The translations under genes were made by a program, and so were the position numbers. A model generated the notes under the pieces. The model saw only the letters and a program-made list of their open reading frames with translations, did not search any database and was not told the DNA's origin. A stretch of 64,000 bases of DNA from Prevotella sp. KH2C16 (GTDB taxonomy: Bacteria > Bacteroidota > Bacteroidia > Bacteroidales > Bacteroidaceae): assembly GCF_900113305.1 (NCBI RefSeq), contig NZ_FOOW01000010.1:1-64000 (forward strand), given 5' to 3'. Of this stretch, positions 44,278-52,475 are shown piece by piece (position 1 is the first letter of the stretch; every line of letters starts with the position of its first letter).

Positions 44278-45828
44278 ATGAAAAAGATATTTTATGGCAT
44301 TATCGGTCTTATAGCAGCATTCTCCCTGACGGCTTGCAGCCTTGATGAACCGACATATGCAAAGACTACCAGTGAAAATTTCTATAAGACGCAGTCGGAA
44401 ATAGAAGAAGCCCTTACCGGGGCGTATCTTCAACTGCGTACCACTTGGAATGAATATGCACTCAACTTCTATTTCGTGGGAGACTGTTCCACGGACGATG
44501 CCTTGAAAGGAAGCACCGACGGCGACCGCGCCGAAGTGATGGAACTTCAGAACTTTACGGTCTATTCAACGAATGGCGAGGTCGGCCGCAGATGGGAAAT
44601 CCTCTACCGGCTTATCAATCGTTGCAATGAAGTCATTGCCCACGCTCCCTCCGCTCAGGGCGACAAGGAGATCCTGACTCGCTATGCCAATGAGGCCAAG
44701 GCCTTGCGTGCGTTTGGCTATTACAGTCTTGCAAGCACTTTCGGCGGCGTTCCCCTGCTCACTGTGCCGCTGGATCCGAAGGCCATCCTCAAAGTTCCCC
44801 GTGCGTCGATCGAGGATGTCTATGCACAGATCATACAGGACTGTACCGATGCCTCTGCCTTACCTGCCAAGGGCTCTTATAGCGAGGCAGAGCAATACCA
44901 TGTTACCCGCGGCTTTGCCAAGACCATGCTGGCCAAAACTTATATGTTTAAGGGCGACTATGCAAATGCCGAGAAGGTGTTGCATGAAATCGTAGAGACT
45001 GACAAAGACTACGCATTGCTGTCTGATTATGGCCTCAACTGGACAAAAGAAAACGAGAACAGCTCCGAGTCTGTGTTCGAACTGCCCAACCAACTCTATG
45101 ACAAGACCGTCGCAACGGGCACCAATGTGCCTCATTTCTTCACCAGCCGCGATGTGCCAGGCTATCAGGGCTATGGCTTCCATGTGCCGACGACCGACCT
45201 GTTTAACGCTTTCGACAAGGATGATCCCCGGCAGACCTATGTGTTTACCCGTACGGGCGATCGCTACAAGGGCGACTCGCGGGCGCAGGACAACCATCAG
45301 TCTGCCACCGGTTTCCACGACTATAAGATGACGGTTCCCGCAGTAGAAAAGGCTGGTTTTGATGTCTGGATGATCAGCTACAACATTCGCCTCATCCGAT
45401 ATGCCGATGTACTCTTGCTCTATGCCGAGGCTTTGAATGAAAACAACAAGCCGGCTGAGGCTCTTAAATACCTGAATATGGTTCGCCGCCGGGCACGCAA
45501 CACGAACCCGATGGATCCCCGCAAGGATCTTCAGGCCTATGTTCCGCCTACGGGCCCCAATACTTTGCCCGACATTACTGAGACCAACCAGAAGGCTTTG
45601 CGTGAGATTATATGGCATGAGCGCCGCGTGGAACTGGCAATGGAAGGCTGGCGCCGCGACGATCTGATGCGGCAGCACCGCTTCGGCGAGGTGATGCGTG
45701 CCTATGCGGCCAAGTATAATGTCCAGAAAGGCCGTGATTTCAAAGACGACCGCGATTATCTCCTGCCCATTCCGCAGGGAGAAATCGACAAGAGCAACAA
45801 TGTGCTTGTCCAGAATCCGAACTATTAA
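44278..45828 (+). CDS. SusD/RagB-family surface glycan-binding lipoprotein
   Basis: This 516-residue lipoprotein has a signal peptide with lipobox LTAC (cysteine about residue 20) and SusD features: an N-terminal YKTQSEIEEALTGAYLQLR, TPR-like helices with NEAKALRAFGYYSLASTFGGVP, and a C-terminal ALREIIWHERRVELAMEGWRR-DDL. It forms the lid over the SusC channel. It is the last gene of the operon. No SusE/SusF-type or extra surface-binding lipoprotein follows; a hairpin and the second 96-bp repeat come directly after it. Confidence 0.96.
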   Translation: MKKIFYGIIGLIAAFSLTACSLDEPTYAKTTSENFYKTQSEIEEALTGAYLQLRTTWNEYALNFYFVGDCSTDDALKGSTDGDRAEVMELQNFTVYSTNGEVGRRWEILYRLINRCNEVIAHAPSAQGDKEILTRYANEAKALRAFGYYSLASTFGGVPLLTVPLDPKAILKVPRASIEDVYAQIIQDCTDASALPAKGSYSEAEQYHVTRGFAKTMLAKTYMFKGDYANAEKVLHEIVETDKDYALLSDYGLNWTKENENSSESVFELPNQLYDKTVATGTNVPHFFTSRDVPGYQGYGFHVPTTDLFNAFDKDDPRQTYVFTRTGDRYKGDSRAQDNHQSATGFHDYKMTVPAVEKAGFDVWMISYNIRLIRYADVLLLYAEALNENNKPAEALKYLNMVRRRARNTNPMDPRKDLQAYVPPTGPNTLPDITETNQKALREIIWHERRVELAMEGWRRDDLMRQHRFGEVMRAYAAKYNVQKGRDFKDDRDYLLPIPQGEIDKSNNVLVQNPNY

Positions 45829-45876
45829 TCCCGGCTGTCGGGCGGGTGCTTTGTTGCCCCGAGCATAGAGCGGAGT

Positions 45877-45936
45877 CTTTTCACCCCTCAGGTTATGTCT
45901 TCATCTATTGGGAACATAGCTTTGAGGGGTTAAAAG
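45877..45936 (+). terminator. Hairpin after susD
   Basis: The arms CTTTTCACCCCTCA (45877-45890) and TGAGGGGTTAAAAG (45923-45936) pair at 13 of 14 positions, with a second small inverted pair inside the loop. It lies about 50 bases after the susD stop and probably terminates the PUL operon. Confidence 0.6.
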
Positions 45937-46050
45937 ATAAGCCGCCTTCAGGCTGACAAAATCGGCGAGATTGTCCGGCAAAATCGGCGATTTTGTTCCA
46001 TGATTTCGCCGATTTTGCCAGCCTGAAGACGGCTTATCGCCCTGCGGGGA
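45935..46050. repeat. 96-bp repeat copy 2 plus left arm, five-unit type A array
   Basis: Units start at 45935, 45957, 45979, 46001 and 46023, all 22 bases apart. The cores are GCCGC, CGGCG, CGGCG, CGCCG and ACGGC. The first and last units are reverse complements of each other over 19 of 20 bases (45937-45956 with 46020-46039), so the whole array forms one large inverted structure. Bases 45955-46050 duplicate 32785-32880 with one mismatch. It lies between convergent susD and lrp. Confidence 0.92.
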
Positions 46051-46080
46051 ACTGCCGGCAGCCGGACGAGGACTAAACAA

Positions 46081-46115
46081 AGGCCTCCCAAAAGCATGAT
46101 GCTTTTGGGAGGCCT
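46081..46115. terminator. Bidirectional hairpin between susD and the Lrp regulator gene
   Basis: A near-perfect 35-base palindrome (arms AGGCCTCCCAAAAGCAT and its complement). On the minus strand it is followed by a TTGTT tract, so it probably terminates the regulator gene. Confidence 0.75.
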
Positions 46116-46139
46116 CTGTTCATTCTCTCAATCAGGATT

Positions 46140-46634
46140 CTATTCTTCCTCGCCTTCTTCCTCTTCCAGTTCTGCTTCCGGAATCGGCAGCTGACGGTCG
46201 ATAACGGCGTTGAAGGACACGATGGTCTCGCTGCGGGAAAGACCCAGCGGCTGCAACCGGTCGTGGATAATGTTGAGCAGATGATGGTTGTTGCGGGCAT
46301 AAATCTTGATAAACATATCGAATCCGCCCGTGGTATAATGGCATTCCGTAACCTCGGGAATGTTGCGAAGCTTCTCGACTACATCGTCGAACGACTCCGG
46401 ATCCTTAAGATAAAGACCGATGTAAGCGCAGGTTTCATACCCTATCGCTTCCGGATCGATGATGAACTGGGAGCCTTTCAATACGCCCATCGCCCTCAGC
46501 TTGGCGATACGCTGATGGATTGCCGCACCGCTTACATCGCAGGCGCGGGCTACTTCAAGGAACGGAACGCGGGCATCTTCTGCCACCATTTCGAGTATTT
46601 TCCTGTCTAAAGAATCTAATTTATGACTTGCCAT
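46140..46634 (-). CDS. Lrp/AsnC-family transcriptional regulator
   Basis: This 164-residue regulator has an N-terminal helix-turn-helix (LDRKILEMVAEDARVPFLEV and SGAAIHQRIAKLRAMGVLKG) and a C-terminal RAM ligand-binding/oligomerisation domain (ETCAYIGLYLKDPESFDDVV, EVTECHYTTGGFDMFIKIYA). It ends in an unusual run of glutamates (EAELEEEEGEEE). Such proteins respond to amino acids. It is monocistronic with its own promoter and terminator. It may control amino-acid genes such as ilvE or the leu operon, but this is not shown here. Confidence 0.93.
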   Translation of the reverse strand: MASHKLDSLDRKILEMVAEDARVPFLEVARACDVSGAAIHQRIAKLRAMGVLKGSQFIIDPEAIGYETCAYIGLYLKDPESFDDVVEKLRNIPEVTECHYTTGGFDMFIKIYARNNHHLLNIIHDRLQPLGLSRSETIVSFNAVIDRQLPIPEAELEEEEGEEE

Positions 46635-46653
46635 ATGATTACTATTTTACATG

Positions 46654-46684
46654 CAAAGTTAATGTTTATAATTTATAATTGCAA
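46654..46684 (-). promoter_or_regulatory. Promoter of the Lrp-type regulator
   Basis: On the minus strand, a TTG -33 at 46684-46682 and TAACTTTG at 46661-46654 are separated by 20 bases, upstream of the ATG at 46634. Confidence 0.6.
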
Positions 46685-46759
46685 CTTTTCATGGTTTTTT
46701 CTTACAAAATTATTGCTTTCTTTGAAAAAACAAGTGGCAGGACACGAAAAGCGAGGCCC

Positions 46760-47215
46760 TTAACGGGGTGCTTTCTCCTGGTCGGCAGAATAGCTTATCT
46801 TCAAGGCTCCCGCACGGCGAAGAGCCTGCTTGACATCCGTAATGACGCCCATCTTCGTCTTCCGGTCAGCCTTCAGCGATACGGTCATCAGTTCTTTCTC
46901 CTCCGGCGACAAATGAGAGACCACGGATTTCATGTACCGCTCTATCTCGTCCAGCTGCACATATCTGTCGTTCATCTGGATGACCGTGCCGCCGTCAGCG
47001 CCCAGGGGGGTGCCTATATAAATATGTGTAGCCACCGATTTCTTGACCAGCCGGGTGAGCTCCGTGCCCTGAGGCTGCCGAAACTGCACCCTCACGGTCT
47101 CAGTACGCATGTGGGTTACGATCATGAAGAAGAACAGCACCGTGAAGATAAGGTCGGGCAAGGAGGCCGTATTCAAGGAGGGCACTTGGCGGTCGATGCG
47201 TCGGAACATGCTCAT
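46760..47215 (-). CDS. exbD: ExbD/TolR-family protein (second copy)
   Basis: This 151-residue protein has a short cytoplasmic N-terminus and one membrane helix (LPDLIFTVLFFFMIVTHM) in which the conserved proton-path aspartate sits (SLPDLIF). A periplasmic peptidoglycan-binding-like domain follows. Its start overlaps the stop of the other exbD by 4 bases. With ExbB it would convert proton-motive force into movement of TonB for SusC-type receptors. Two different ExbD proteins per operon are common in Bacteroidota. Confidence 0.9.
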   Translation of the reverse strand: MSMFRRIDRQVPSLNTASLPDLIFTVLFFFMIVTHMRTETVRVQFRQPQGTELTRLVKKSVATHIYIGTPLGADGGTVIQMNDRYVQLDEIERYMKSVVSHLSPEEKELMTVSLKADRKTKMGVITDVKQALRRAGALKISYSADQEKAPR

Positions 47216-47742
47216 CGCCCACCTCCTTCCTGTGTGCCGTTATAGGCTTCTGCCACGCGCTGCGGCCAGTCGGCCTTGATGCTGTCGCGCTCGGCAGAAC
47301 CCAGCTCGGCATACGGCCGGCCGTATTTCCGCTCCGAAGCCCGGTCCCTGACCCGCCGATAGGCTCGGAGAAGCAGGTTCTGTAATTGGAAATAGCTGTC
47401 GTAGGAGGCCTCGGGCGAGGTATCGATGGAGATGAGATGCCGCTTGCCCAGCCGACCGACGAAGTCTTCCACCCGCAGGGTGGCCTCAGCGGCCGAGACG
47501 GGCTTTCCGTCTAACAAGAGCGAGTCGCCGCCGGTGATGCGGAAGCTGAGCAGTGTGCCCTTCTCCACATCCGTCTCCACCTGTTCCTCCTGATTGTCGG
47601 CCGGCGGCAGTTGGCGCACGATTCCCTTCTCTAAATCCATCGATGTGGTAACCAGGAAGAATATCAGCAACATGAACGAGATGTCTGCCGTAGAGGTGGT
47701 ATTCAGCCCCGGGACTTCATGCCTGCGCCTTCGGAAATTCAT
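47212..47742 (-). CDS. exbD: ExbD/TolR-family protein (first copy)
   Basis: This 176-residue protein starts MNFRRRRHEVPGLNTTS, with the membrane helix and conserved aspartate in STADISFMLLIFFLVTTSM. The periplasmic part is longer than in the second ExbD, with a C-terminal extension (RASERKYGRPYAELGSAERD). I used the start at 47742 because it gives the usual ExbD N-terminus and overlaps the upstream stop by 4 bases; the longer frame lies inside the neighbour. Confidence 0.9.
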   Translation of the reverse strand: MNFRRRRHEVPGLNTTSTADISFMLLIFFLVTTSMDLEKGIVRQLPPADNQEEQVETDVEKGTLLSFRITGGDSLLLDGKPVSAAEATLRVEDFVGRLGKRHLISIDTSPEASYDSYFQLQNLLLRAYRRVRDRASERKYGRPYAELGSAERDSIKADWPQRVAEAYNGTQEGGGR

Positions 47743-48248
47743 CTGCGCTCCTTTCTGTAATACCGCGTGGCGCCATACAGCACGGCAATGACGGCCATCA
47801 CGATGAGAACCAATGAGGTATTGATAAACATGTCGGCCGTCCTGAGCCACAACGCCTCGGTGAAACGGCTTCCGTTGATGAGCAGTCCTTCTGTCGAGGC
47901 CAGCATAAAGGTGGAGAGAAGCAGGAGTGCCGTAACGCCGATGATGGCAAGGGCTATCCGGCGGACGGGTATCCCGTTGCTGACGGCCTCGCCCTTACCG
48001 GTCTTGCGAACGGTCTTCGCTATGGCGGCAACGGCCACACCGACGGCGACCAGCAGGAAAACCGCCATCAGGAAAATGACGCCGTCGGTGAAAACCGGGG
48101 CATTGAACGACGGGTCGGGCAGGTAAGGCATGTAGAATCCCACAAGATAGAACAAAGCAAAGACCACTGCCACGAGCCCCGTCAGCACATAGAGCACGCG
48201 CGAGGAAATCTTCTCCGCCGAGCAACCGTGTAGTTTTCCCTTCTTCAT
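47739..48248 (-). CDS. Membrane protein between exbB and exbD, unknown function
   Basis: This 169-residue protein begins MKKGKLHGCSAEKISS and has four membrane helices (VLYVLTGLVAVVFALFYLVGFY, GVIFLMAVFLLVAVGVAVAA, IALAIIGVTALLLLSTFMLA and the C-terminal TSLVLIVMAVIAVLYG). I do not recognise a named family, but a similar gene occupies this position in exbBD operons of other Bacteroidota as I recall. Both ends overlap neighbours by 4 bases, so it is translated with ExbB and ExbD and may be an accessory subunit of the motor. Confidence 0.75.
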   Translation of the reverse strand: MKKGKLHGCSAEKISSRVLYVLTGLVAVVFALFYLVGFYMPYLPDPSFNAPVFTDGVIFLMAVFLLVAVGVAVAAIAKTVRKTGKGEAVSNGIPVRRIALAIIGVTALLLLSTFMLASTEGLLINGSRFTEALWLRTADMFINTSLVLIVMAVIAVLYGATRYYRKERR

Positions 48249-49087
48249 TTCCCAAGTTTCTTCTGCTGAATGGCATCGAGCAACGAGATGGCCGACTCCT
48301 CCATCTGAGCCGTGAGGTGGTCGATCTTCGAGAGAATATAGTTGTAGAACACCTGCAGAATGAGGGCTACGATGATACCGAAAATGGTTGTTATCAGCGC
48401 CACTTTCATTCCCGAGGCCACGATAGTGGGACTGATGTCTCCTGCCATCTGAATCTGGTCGAAGGCCATTACCATGCCTATGACGGTGCCCAGGAAGCCA
48501 AGAGACGGCGCGATGGCAATGAAAAGGGTAATCCACGAGCATCCCTTCTCCAGATTGGCAGACTGCACGGAACCATAAGAGGCTATGCTGCGCTCGATGG
48601 TCTCTATCGACTCGTCAATCCGGAGCAGCCCCTGATAGCAAATGCTCGCCACCGGACCTCTCGTTTCCCTGCACTGGCTCTTCGCCCCCTCGATGTCGTC
48701 GGCGGCTATCTTGTCCTCTAAATCAGCCACGAACTTCTTGGCATTGATTTCCGAAAGACTGAGATAAATGATGCGTTCGATACAGAAGGCAAGCCCCAGA
48801 ACCAAGGCCAAGGCCACCAGCGACATGAAACCGGCATTGCCCTCAATGAACTTTTTCTTCAAGGCCTGATGGAAACCCGTGGTCCCGCCGCCAATCATTG
48901 CCGTGTCTGCATCCTCCGTGGCAACGGCGTCCAGCTGTTGCGAAAGGGTGGAATCTATCCCCATTGCCTGAACCACTCTGCCTGCAGAGGCCGCAGAATC
49001 ATCCTGTGCCTGCACCCGAAGGGCAGACAGAAGCACCACGGCAATGAGAAAAGACTTGAACGACAACCTGTTTATCAGCTTCTTCAT
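48245..49087 (-). CDS. exbB: ExbB/TolQ/MotA-family proton channel
   Basis: This 280-residue protein has an N-terminal extension of about 85 residues starting with a signal-like hydrophobic segment (SFKSFLIAVVLLSALRVQAQ) and an acidic periplasmic stretch. Three ExbB helices follow, including GFMSLVALALVLGLAFCIER and the conserved TM2-TM3 region (WITLFIAIAPSLGFLGTVIGMV, ALITTIFGIIVALILQVFYN). It forms the pentameric channel energising TonB. It is the first gene of the exbB-X-exbD-exbD operon. Confidence 0.93.
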   Translation of the reverse strand: MKKLINRLSFKSFLIAVVLLSALRVQAQDDSAASAGRVVQAMGIDSTLSQQLDAVATEDADTAMIGGGTTGFHQALKKKFIEGNAGFMSLVALALVLGLAFCIERIIYLSLSEINAKKFVADLEDKIAADDIEGAKSQCRETRGPVASICYQGLLRIDESIETIERSIASYGSVQSANLEKGCSWITLFIAIAPSLGFLGTVIGMVMAFDQIQMAGDISPTIVASGMKVALITTIFGIIVALILQVFYNYILSKIDHLTAQMEESAISLLDAIQQKKLGK

Positions 49088-49154
49088 AATCTATTTTTCC
49101 GTTCTTAATCCGGCAGGGGCTTCTCTGGAAAACATCCCACACCGGCCGAGAGTG

Positions 49155-49185
49155 CAAAAATAAGCTATTTCCATTGAAATGCCAA
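49155..49185 (-). promoter_or_regulatory. Promoter of the exbB operon
   Basis: TTG at 49185-49183, a 20-base spacer and TATTTTTG at 49162-49155 (minus strand) precede the exbB ATG at 49087 by about 68 bases. Confidence 0.6.
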
Positions 49186-49313
49186 GCGGATTTGTATAAT
49201 ATTTCTAAAAAACGAATCGATGGCAATTGCACCATCCAGAAAGAAGTCTGATTATTCCCCACCGCCGCTCATAAATTAGACAATTTATAAATTGCAAAAA
49301 TATTCTCGCTATT

Positions 49314-49346
49314 TTTGGGTAGTTCGGAAATTATATTGTAAATTTG
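49314..49346 (+). promoter_or_regulatory. Promoter of the ferredoxin gene
   Basis: TTTG at 49314-49317, a 21-base spacer and TAAATTTG at 49339-49346 match the consensus fully. The leader to the ATG at 49431 is about 80 bases. The remaining gap between 49186 and 49313 shows nothing recognisable. Confidence 0.7.
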
Positions 49347-49430
49347 CATCGTCAATTGTAGGTATCATCATCCGAAAGACAAAAGAGAATTAAGAACAAC
49401 ATTATAATTTACTTAAAAACAAGATTTATT

Positions 49431-49601
49431 ATGGCTTATGTAATTGGTAACGACTGCATCGCTTGCGGTACATGTATTGATGAGTGCCCGGTAGGCGCTA
49501 TTTCTGAAGGCGATATCTATCACATCGACGCTGATGCGTGCACAGAATGCGGCACATGTGCCAGCGTTTGCCCTAACGAGGCAATCTCTCTTCCTGAATA
49601 A
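49431..49601 (+). CDS. 2[4Fe-4S] ferredoxin
   Basis: This 56-residue protein, short enough to be missed by length filters, has two complete CxxCxxCxxxCP motifs: CIACGTCIDECPVGAI and CTECGTCASVCPNEAI. It is a clostridial-type low-potential electron carrier, probably for pyruvate:ferredoxin oxidoreductase, Rnf or hydrogenase-type partners encoded elsewhere. It starts MAYVIGNDCIACG and has a strong promoter and terminator of its own, which suggests high, independent expression. Codon use is more A/T rich than in the neighbours, as is common for highly expressed genes here. Confidence 0.95.
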   Translation: MAYVIGNDCIACGTCIDECPVGAISEGDIYHIDADACTECGTCASVCPNEAISLPE

Positions 49602-49634
49602 GAGACAAGCTCCTCCTTGCGGGGATTTCAGAAT

Positions 49635-49677
49635 AAAAAGGCTGGCGGATGAAGTTCCTTTCTCTGCCGGTCTTTTT
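49635..49677 (+). terminator. Intrinsic terminator after the ferredoxin gene
   Basis: The arms AAAAAGGCTGGC (49635-49646) and GCCGGTCTTTTT (49666-49677) pair over 12 positions with two G-U wobbles and end in a T tract. A second small hairpin followed by a T run lies at about 49700-49738. Confidence 0.75.
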
Positions 49678-49774
49678 GTTTAAGCACGCAATAAACCCGA
49701 AAGAATCCCGTTTAGGATTCGGGACTCTACCTTTTTTCCCGGTGGAAAATATGCCAGACAAGAAGAAAAGAAAG

Positions 49775-50521
49775 ATGAAGCTACATTTCACGATTCTCCT
49801 CATCCTGCTCACGGGCATTCTGCCCGTCGCCGCTCAGGAACGCATGGTGCAAAACAGGCCGTATACCGACCTCAGGCCCGTGCATTTCGGGATTCTCGTA
49901 GGCACCCACGCGCAGGACCTGGAGTTCAACAACATCGGCGTGCAGACCATCGTCAACGAAGACGGGAGCGAGACACAGGCCCTCATAACCACAGATCAGA
50001 ACCGGTGGGACGCAGGCTTGAATGTAGGCGTACTGGCCGAATTCCGCCTACACGAGAACTTTCAGTTCCGTGTGGCACCGGCTCTCTATTTCGGAAACCG
50101 CCACCTCACCTTCCATAATCACAAGGAAACCGACGGCTCCGGACAGCCCATCATGCAGCAACAAGACCTGAAGACCGTATATGTATCGTCGGCCTTGGAC
50201 CTGATTTTTGCCGCCCCGCGCAGCAACAACCACCGCCCTTATCTCATGGCAGGACTGAATCCGATGCTCAACCTGAGCGGCGGCGACCAAGACTACATCA
50301 AACTGAAGAAGATGGATGTCTTTGCAGAGGTCGGCGTGGGGTGCGATTTCTATCTGCCTTTCTTCAAGCTGCGCCCGGAGCTCAAGTTTCTTTTCGGCCT
50401 GACGAACAGCCTCGACACGAAGCATGCCGACAAATTGAAGGACGCCAACATGCGCCCCTACGCAAAATCAGTAGACAAGGCTCATTCAAAGATGATCGTG
50501 CTTACCTTCTATTTCGAGTGA
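49775..50521 (+). CDS. porT: PorT-like outer-membrane beta-barrel protein (T9SS)
   Basis: This 248-residue protein has a signal peptide (LHFTILLILLTGILPVAAQ) and the PorT/SprT N-terminal signature NRPYTDLRPVHFGILVG. Barrel strands with alternating residues follow (NFQFRVAPALYFGNRHLTF, KLRPELKFLFGLTNSL), ending in the aromatic strand SKMIVLTFYFE. PorT is needed for type IX secretion; its role in the machine is not well defined. A start at 49751 would add eight basic residues (MPDKKKRK) and is possible. With the PorE-like gene at 26.5 kb it shows T9SS genes scattered over this region. No promoter box is clearly visible. Confidence 0.85.
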   Translation: MKLHFTILLILLTGILPVAAQERMVQNRPYTDLRPVHFGILVGTHAQDLEFNNIGVQTIVNEDGSETQALITTDQNRWDAGLNVGVLAEFRLHENFQFRVAPALYFGNRHLTFHNHKETDGSGQPIMQQQDLKTVYVSSALDLIFAAPRSNNHRPYLMAGLNPMLNLSGGDQDYIKLKKMDVFAEVGVGCDFYLPFFKLRPELKFLFGLTNSLDTKHADKLKDANMRPYAKSVDKAHSKMIVLTFYFE

Positions 50522-50586
50522 GGCTTCCACCCCTCAAAAGAAACCATGGAAACACCTAAAAACAACAAACCAATAATTAAAACCAC

Positions 50587-52365
50587 ATGAAAACAAGCAA
50601 ATTCTACACCCTTTTACTCTTACTATGGTGCATCAGCCTCTCGGCAATCGCACAGACAGAGTGGCACAACCCCATGGACACCGCCGTCCCCTACATTGGC
50701 GGAAGAGCGTGGAATGCCGAGATCGGCAACCGTTCTTTCAACCGCATGCCCGACCGGTTCGAAGCTATCATGCCCAAGAGTGTATGGAGCCTGCAGAGCC
50801 AATGTGCCGGTCTGTCAGTGCGTTTCGTAAGCAATTCCAAGAACATCACCGTCAGATACGGCCTTGCCTTCAACGCCGACGGCAACCGCAACATGGCTCC
50901 GCTCAACCATTCAGGCGTAGACCTCTACGGAAAGACTGCCGACGGCGACTATCACTGGATAGGAACCCACATGAGCTGGAAGTGGACAAGTAGCAAGACA
51001 GACACCATTTCCATGCGCTGGGAACGACTCTCCCCCCCCTCGCACAAGGAACGCGGCATAGAATATGTGCTCTACCTTCCCAACTACAACAGGCTCAAAT
51101 ATGTGGAAATAGGTGTCGACAAGGGTGCCCAGTTCCAATTCCTCCACGAGAGCGCGGAGCGTCCCGTGGTCGTCTATGGCTCCAGCATCATTCAGGGAGC
51201 CTCCCCCTCGCGCCCCGGACTGATGATAACCAACCTCGTGCAGAGGGAACTCGGCTATCCCATCGTCAACCTCGGCTTCTCGGGCTCGGCACGAATGGAG
51301 ACCCCGCTCTTCGACGCCATGTCGGAAATAGACGCCCGCGCCTTTGTCATCGACCCGATGCCCAACAGCTTCCGGTTAGACCGCGACACCATCATCAACC
51401 GCGCCAAGCGGGGCGTCTACAAGCTGCGCAGCAAGAGCCAGGCTCCCATCCTGCTCGTAGAAGCCCACGGCATGGGCGACAAAGTGTTCCGTGCCGATGT
51501 CGAGGACATGTACCGCAAGGGCGACAGCTACCTGCACGAGGCCTACCAGCAGTTGCAGGCCGAAGGCGTGAAAGGACTCTACTACCTGCCGCACAGCGAC
51601 ATCGACATGCAGGACAACGACATGGTGGAGGGCTCGCACCCCAACGACCTCGGCAACCGGATATATGCCGACGCCTACGAGAAGAAGCTCCGCGAAATGC
51701 TGCAGGAAGACGAATGGAACAAGCGATACCCTCCCGTAACGCAGCGACGCGACGGATGCTATGAGTGGATGGCGCGGCACAATGCCGTCATCGCCCTCAA
51801 CCACACCACCAACCCCGAGATCCTGCTCATCGGCAACTCGATAACCCACTTCTGGGGAGGCAACCCCCAGATGGGCTTTAACAACGGCGGGGAGGCCTGG
51901 AACAAGACTTTCGGAAAACGCCGCGTAACCAACATGGGCTTCGGATGGGACCGCATAGAGAATGTTTTCTGGCGTATCTACCACGGTGAGCTCGAGGGAT
52001 GCTCGCCCAAGCACATCTGCCTGCTCATCGGCATCAACAACTATGCCAACAAGGCGGAAGACATAGCACAAGGCATCGTCGACCTCGCCGCCCTCATCCG
52101 CAAGCGGCAGCCACAGGCCAAGTTGCACATCATCAAAGTATATCCTGCCCGGAACCGCGAGGAGAAGGTGGCCCGAATCAACCGACTGCTCGAAGCGAAG
52201 CTCGTGTGCGACGACCACACCGACCTGCTCGACTTCAACAAGAGCCTCCTCCTGCCAGACGGAAGCGGAAAGATAGACCCGCAATTCTTCGGCAGCGACG
52301 GGCTGCACCCCAACGAAAAGGGATACACCGTCATCGGAAAGCAACTGAAGAAACACTTGAAGTAA
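50587..52365 (+). CDS. Exported protein with two SGNH/GDSL hydrolase domains
   Basis: This 592-residue protein has a signal peptide (TLLLLLWCISLSAIAQ), a beta-rich SGNH N-terminal domain (about 25-185) and two SGNH hydrolase domains in tandem. Domain one (about 190-375) has VVVYGSSIIQGA with the nucleophile at S199/S200, and EGSHPNDLG near 348-356, where the usual aspartate of DxxH is glutamate. Domain two (about 405-592) has LLIGNSITHFWGG with S418, GINN, and a standard SDGLHPNEKGY. Such proteins are often carbohydrate acetylesterases or platelet-activating-factor-like acetylhydrolases. It is monocistronic; substrates are unknown. Confidence 0.88.
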   Translation: MKTSKFYTLLLLLWCISLSAIAQTEWHNPMDTAVPYIGGRAWNAEIGNRSFNRMPDRFEAIMPKSVWSLQSQCAGLSVRFVSNSKNITVRYGLAFNADGNRNMAPLNHSGVDLYGKTADGDYHWIGTHMSWKWTSSKTDTISMRWERLSPPSHKERGIEYVLYLPNYNRLKYVEIGVDKGAQFQFLHESAERPVVVYGSSIIQGASPSRPGLMITNLVQRELGYPIVNLGFSGSARMETPLFDAMSEIDARAFVIDPMPNSFRLDRDTIINRAKRGVYKLRSKSQAPILLVEAHGMGDKVFRADVEDMYRKGDSYLHEAYQQLQAEGVKGLYYLPHSDIDMQDNDMVEGSHPNDLGNRIYADAYEKKLREMLQEDEWNKRYPPVTQRRDGCYEWMARHNAVIALNHTTNPEILLIGNSITHFWGGNPQMGFNNGGEAWNKTFGKRRVTNMGFGWDRIENVFWRIYHGELEGCSPKHICLLIGINNYANKAEDIAQGIVDLAALIRKRQPQAKLHIIKVYPARNREEKVARINRLLEAKLVCDDHTDLLDFNKSLLLPDGSGKIDPQFFGSDGLHPNEKGYTVIGKQLKKHLK

Positions 52366-52433
52366 CGGCCGCTGCCATCCCGGCAGTCGCCCCCGCCCCC
52401 TGCGCCCGCACCAAGCGGCGAAAAGAATAATGA

Positions 52434-52475
52434 CCCCAGCCCCCGGCCGACACACTCAAAGGCCGGGGGCTGGGG
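52434..52475 (+). terminator. Strong GC hairpin after the SGNH hydrolase gene
   Basis: Perfect 15-bp arms CCCCAGCCCCCGGCC (52434-52448) and complement (52461-52475) with a 12-base loop. There is only a weak T tract after it. Apart from this and the array at 52776-52858, the 559-base gap 52366-52924 shows no gene or RNA I can recognise. Confidence 0.6.
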
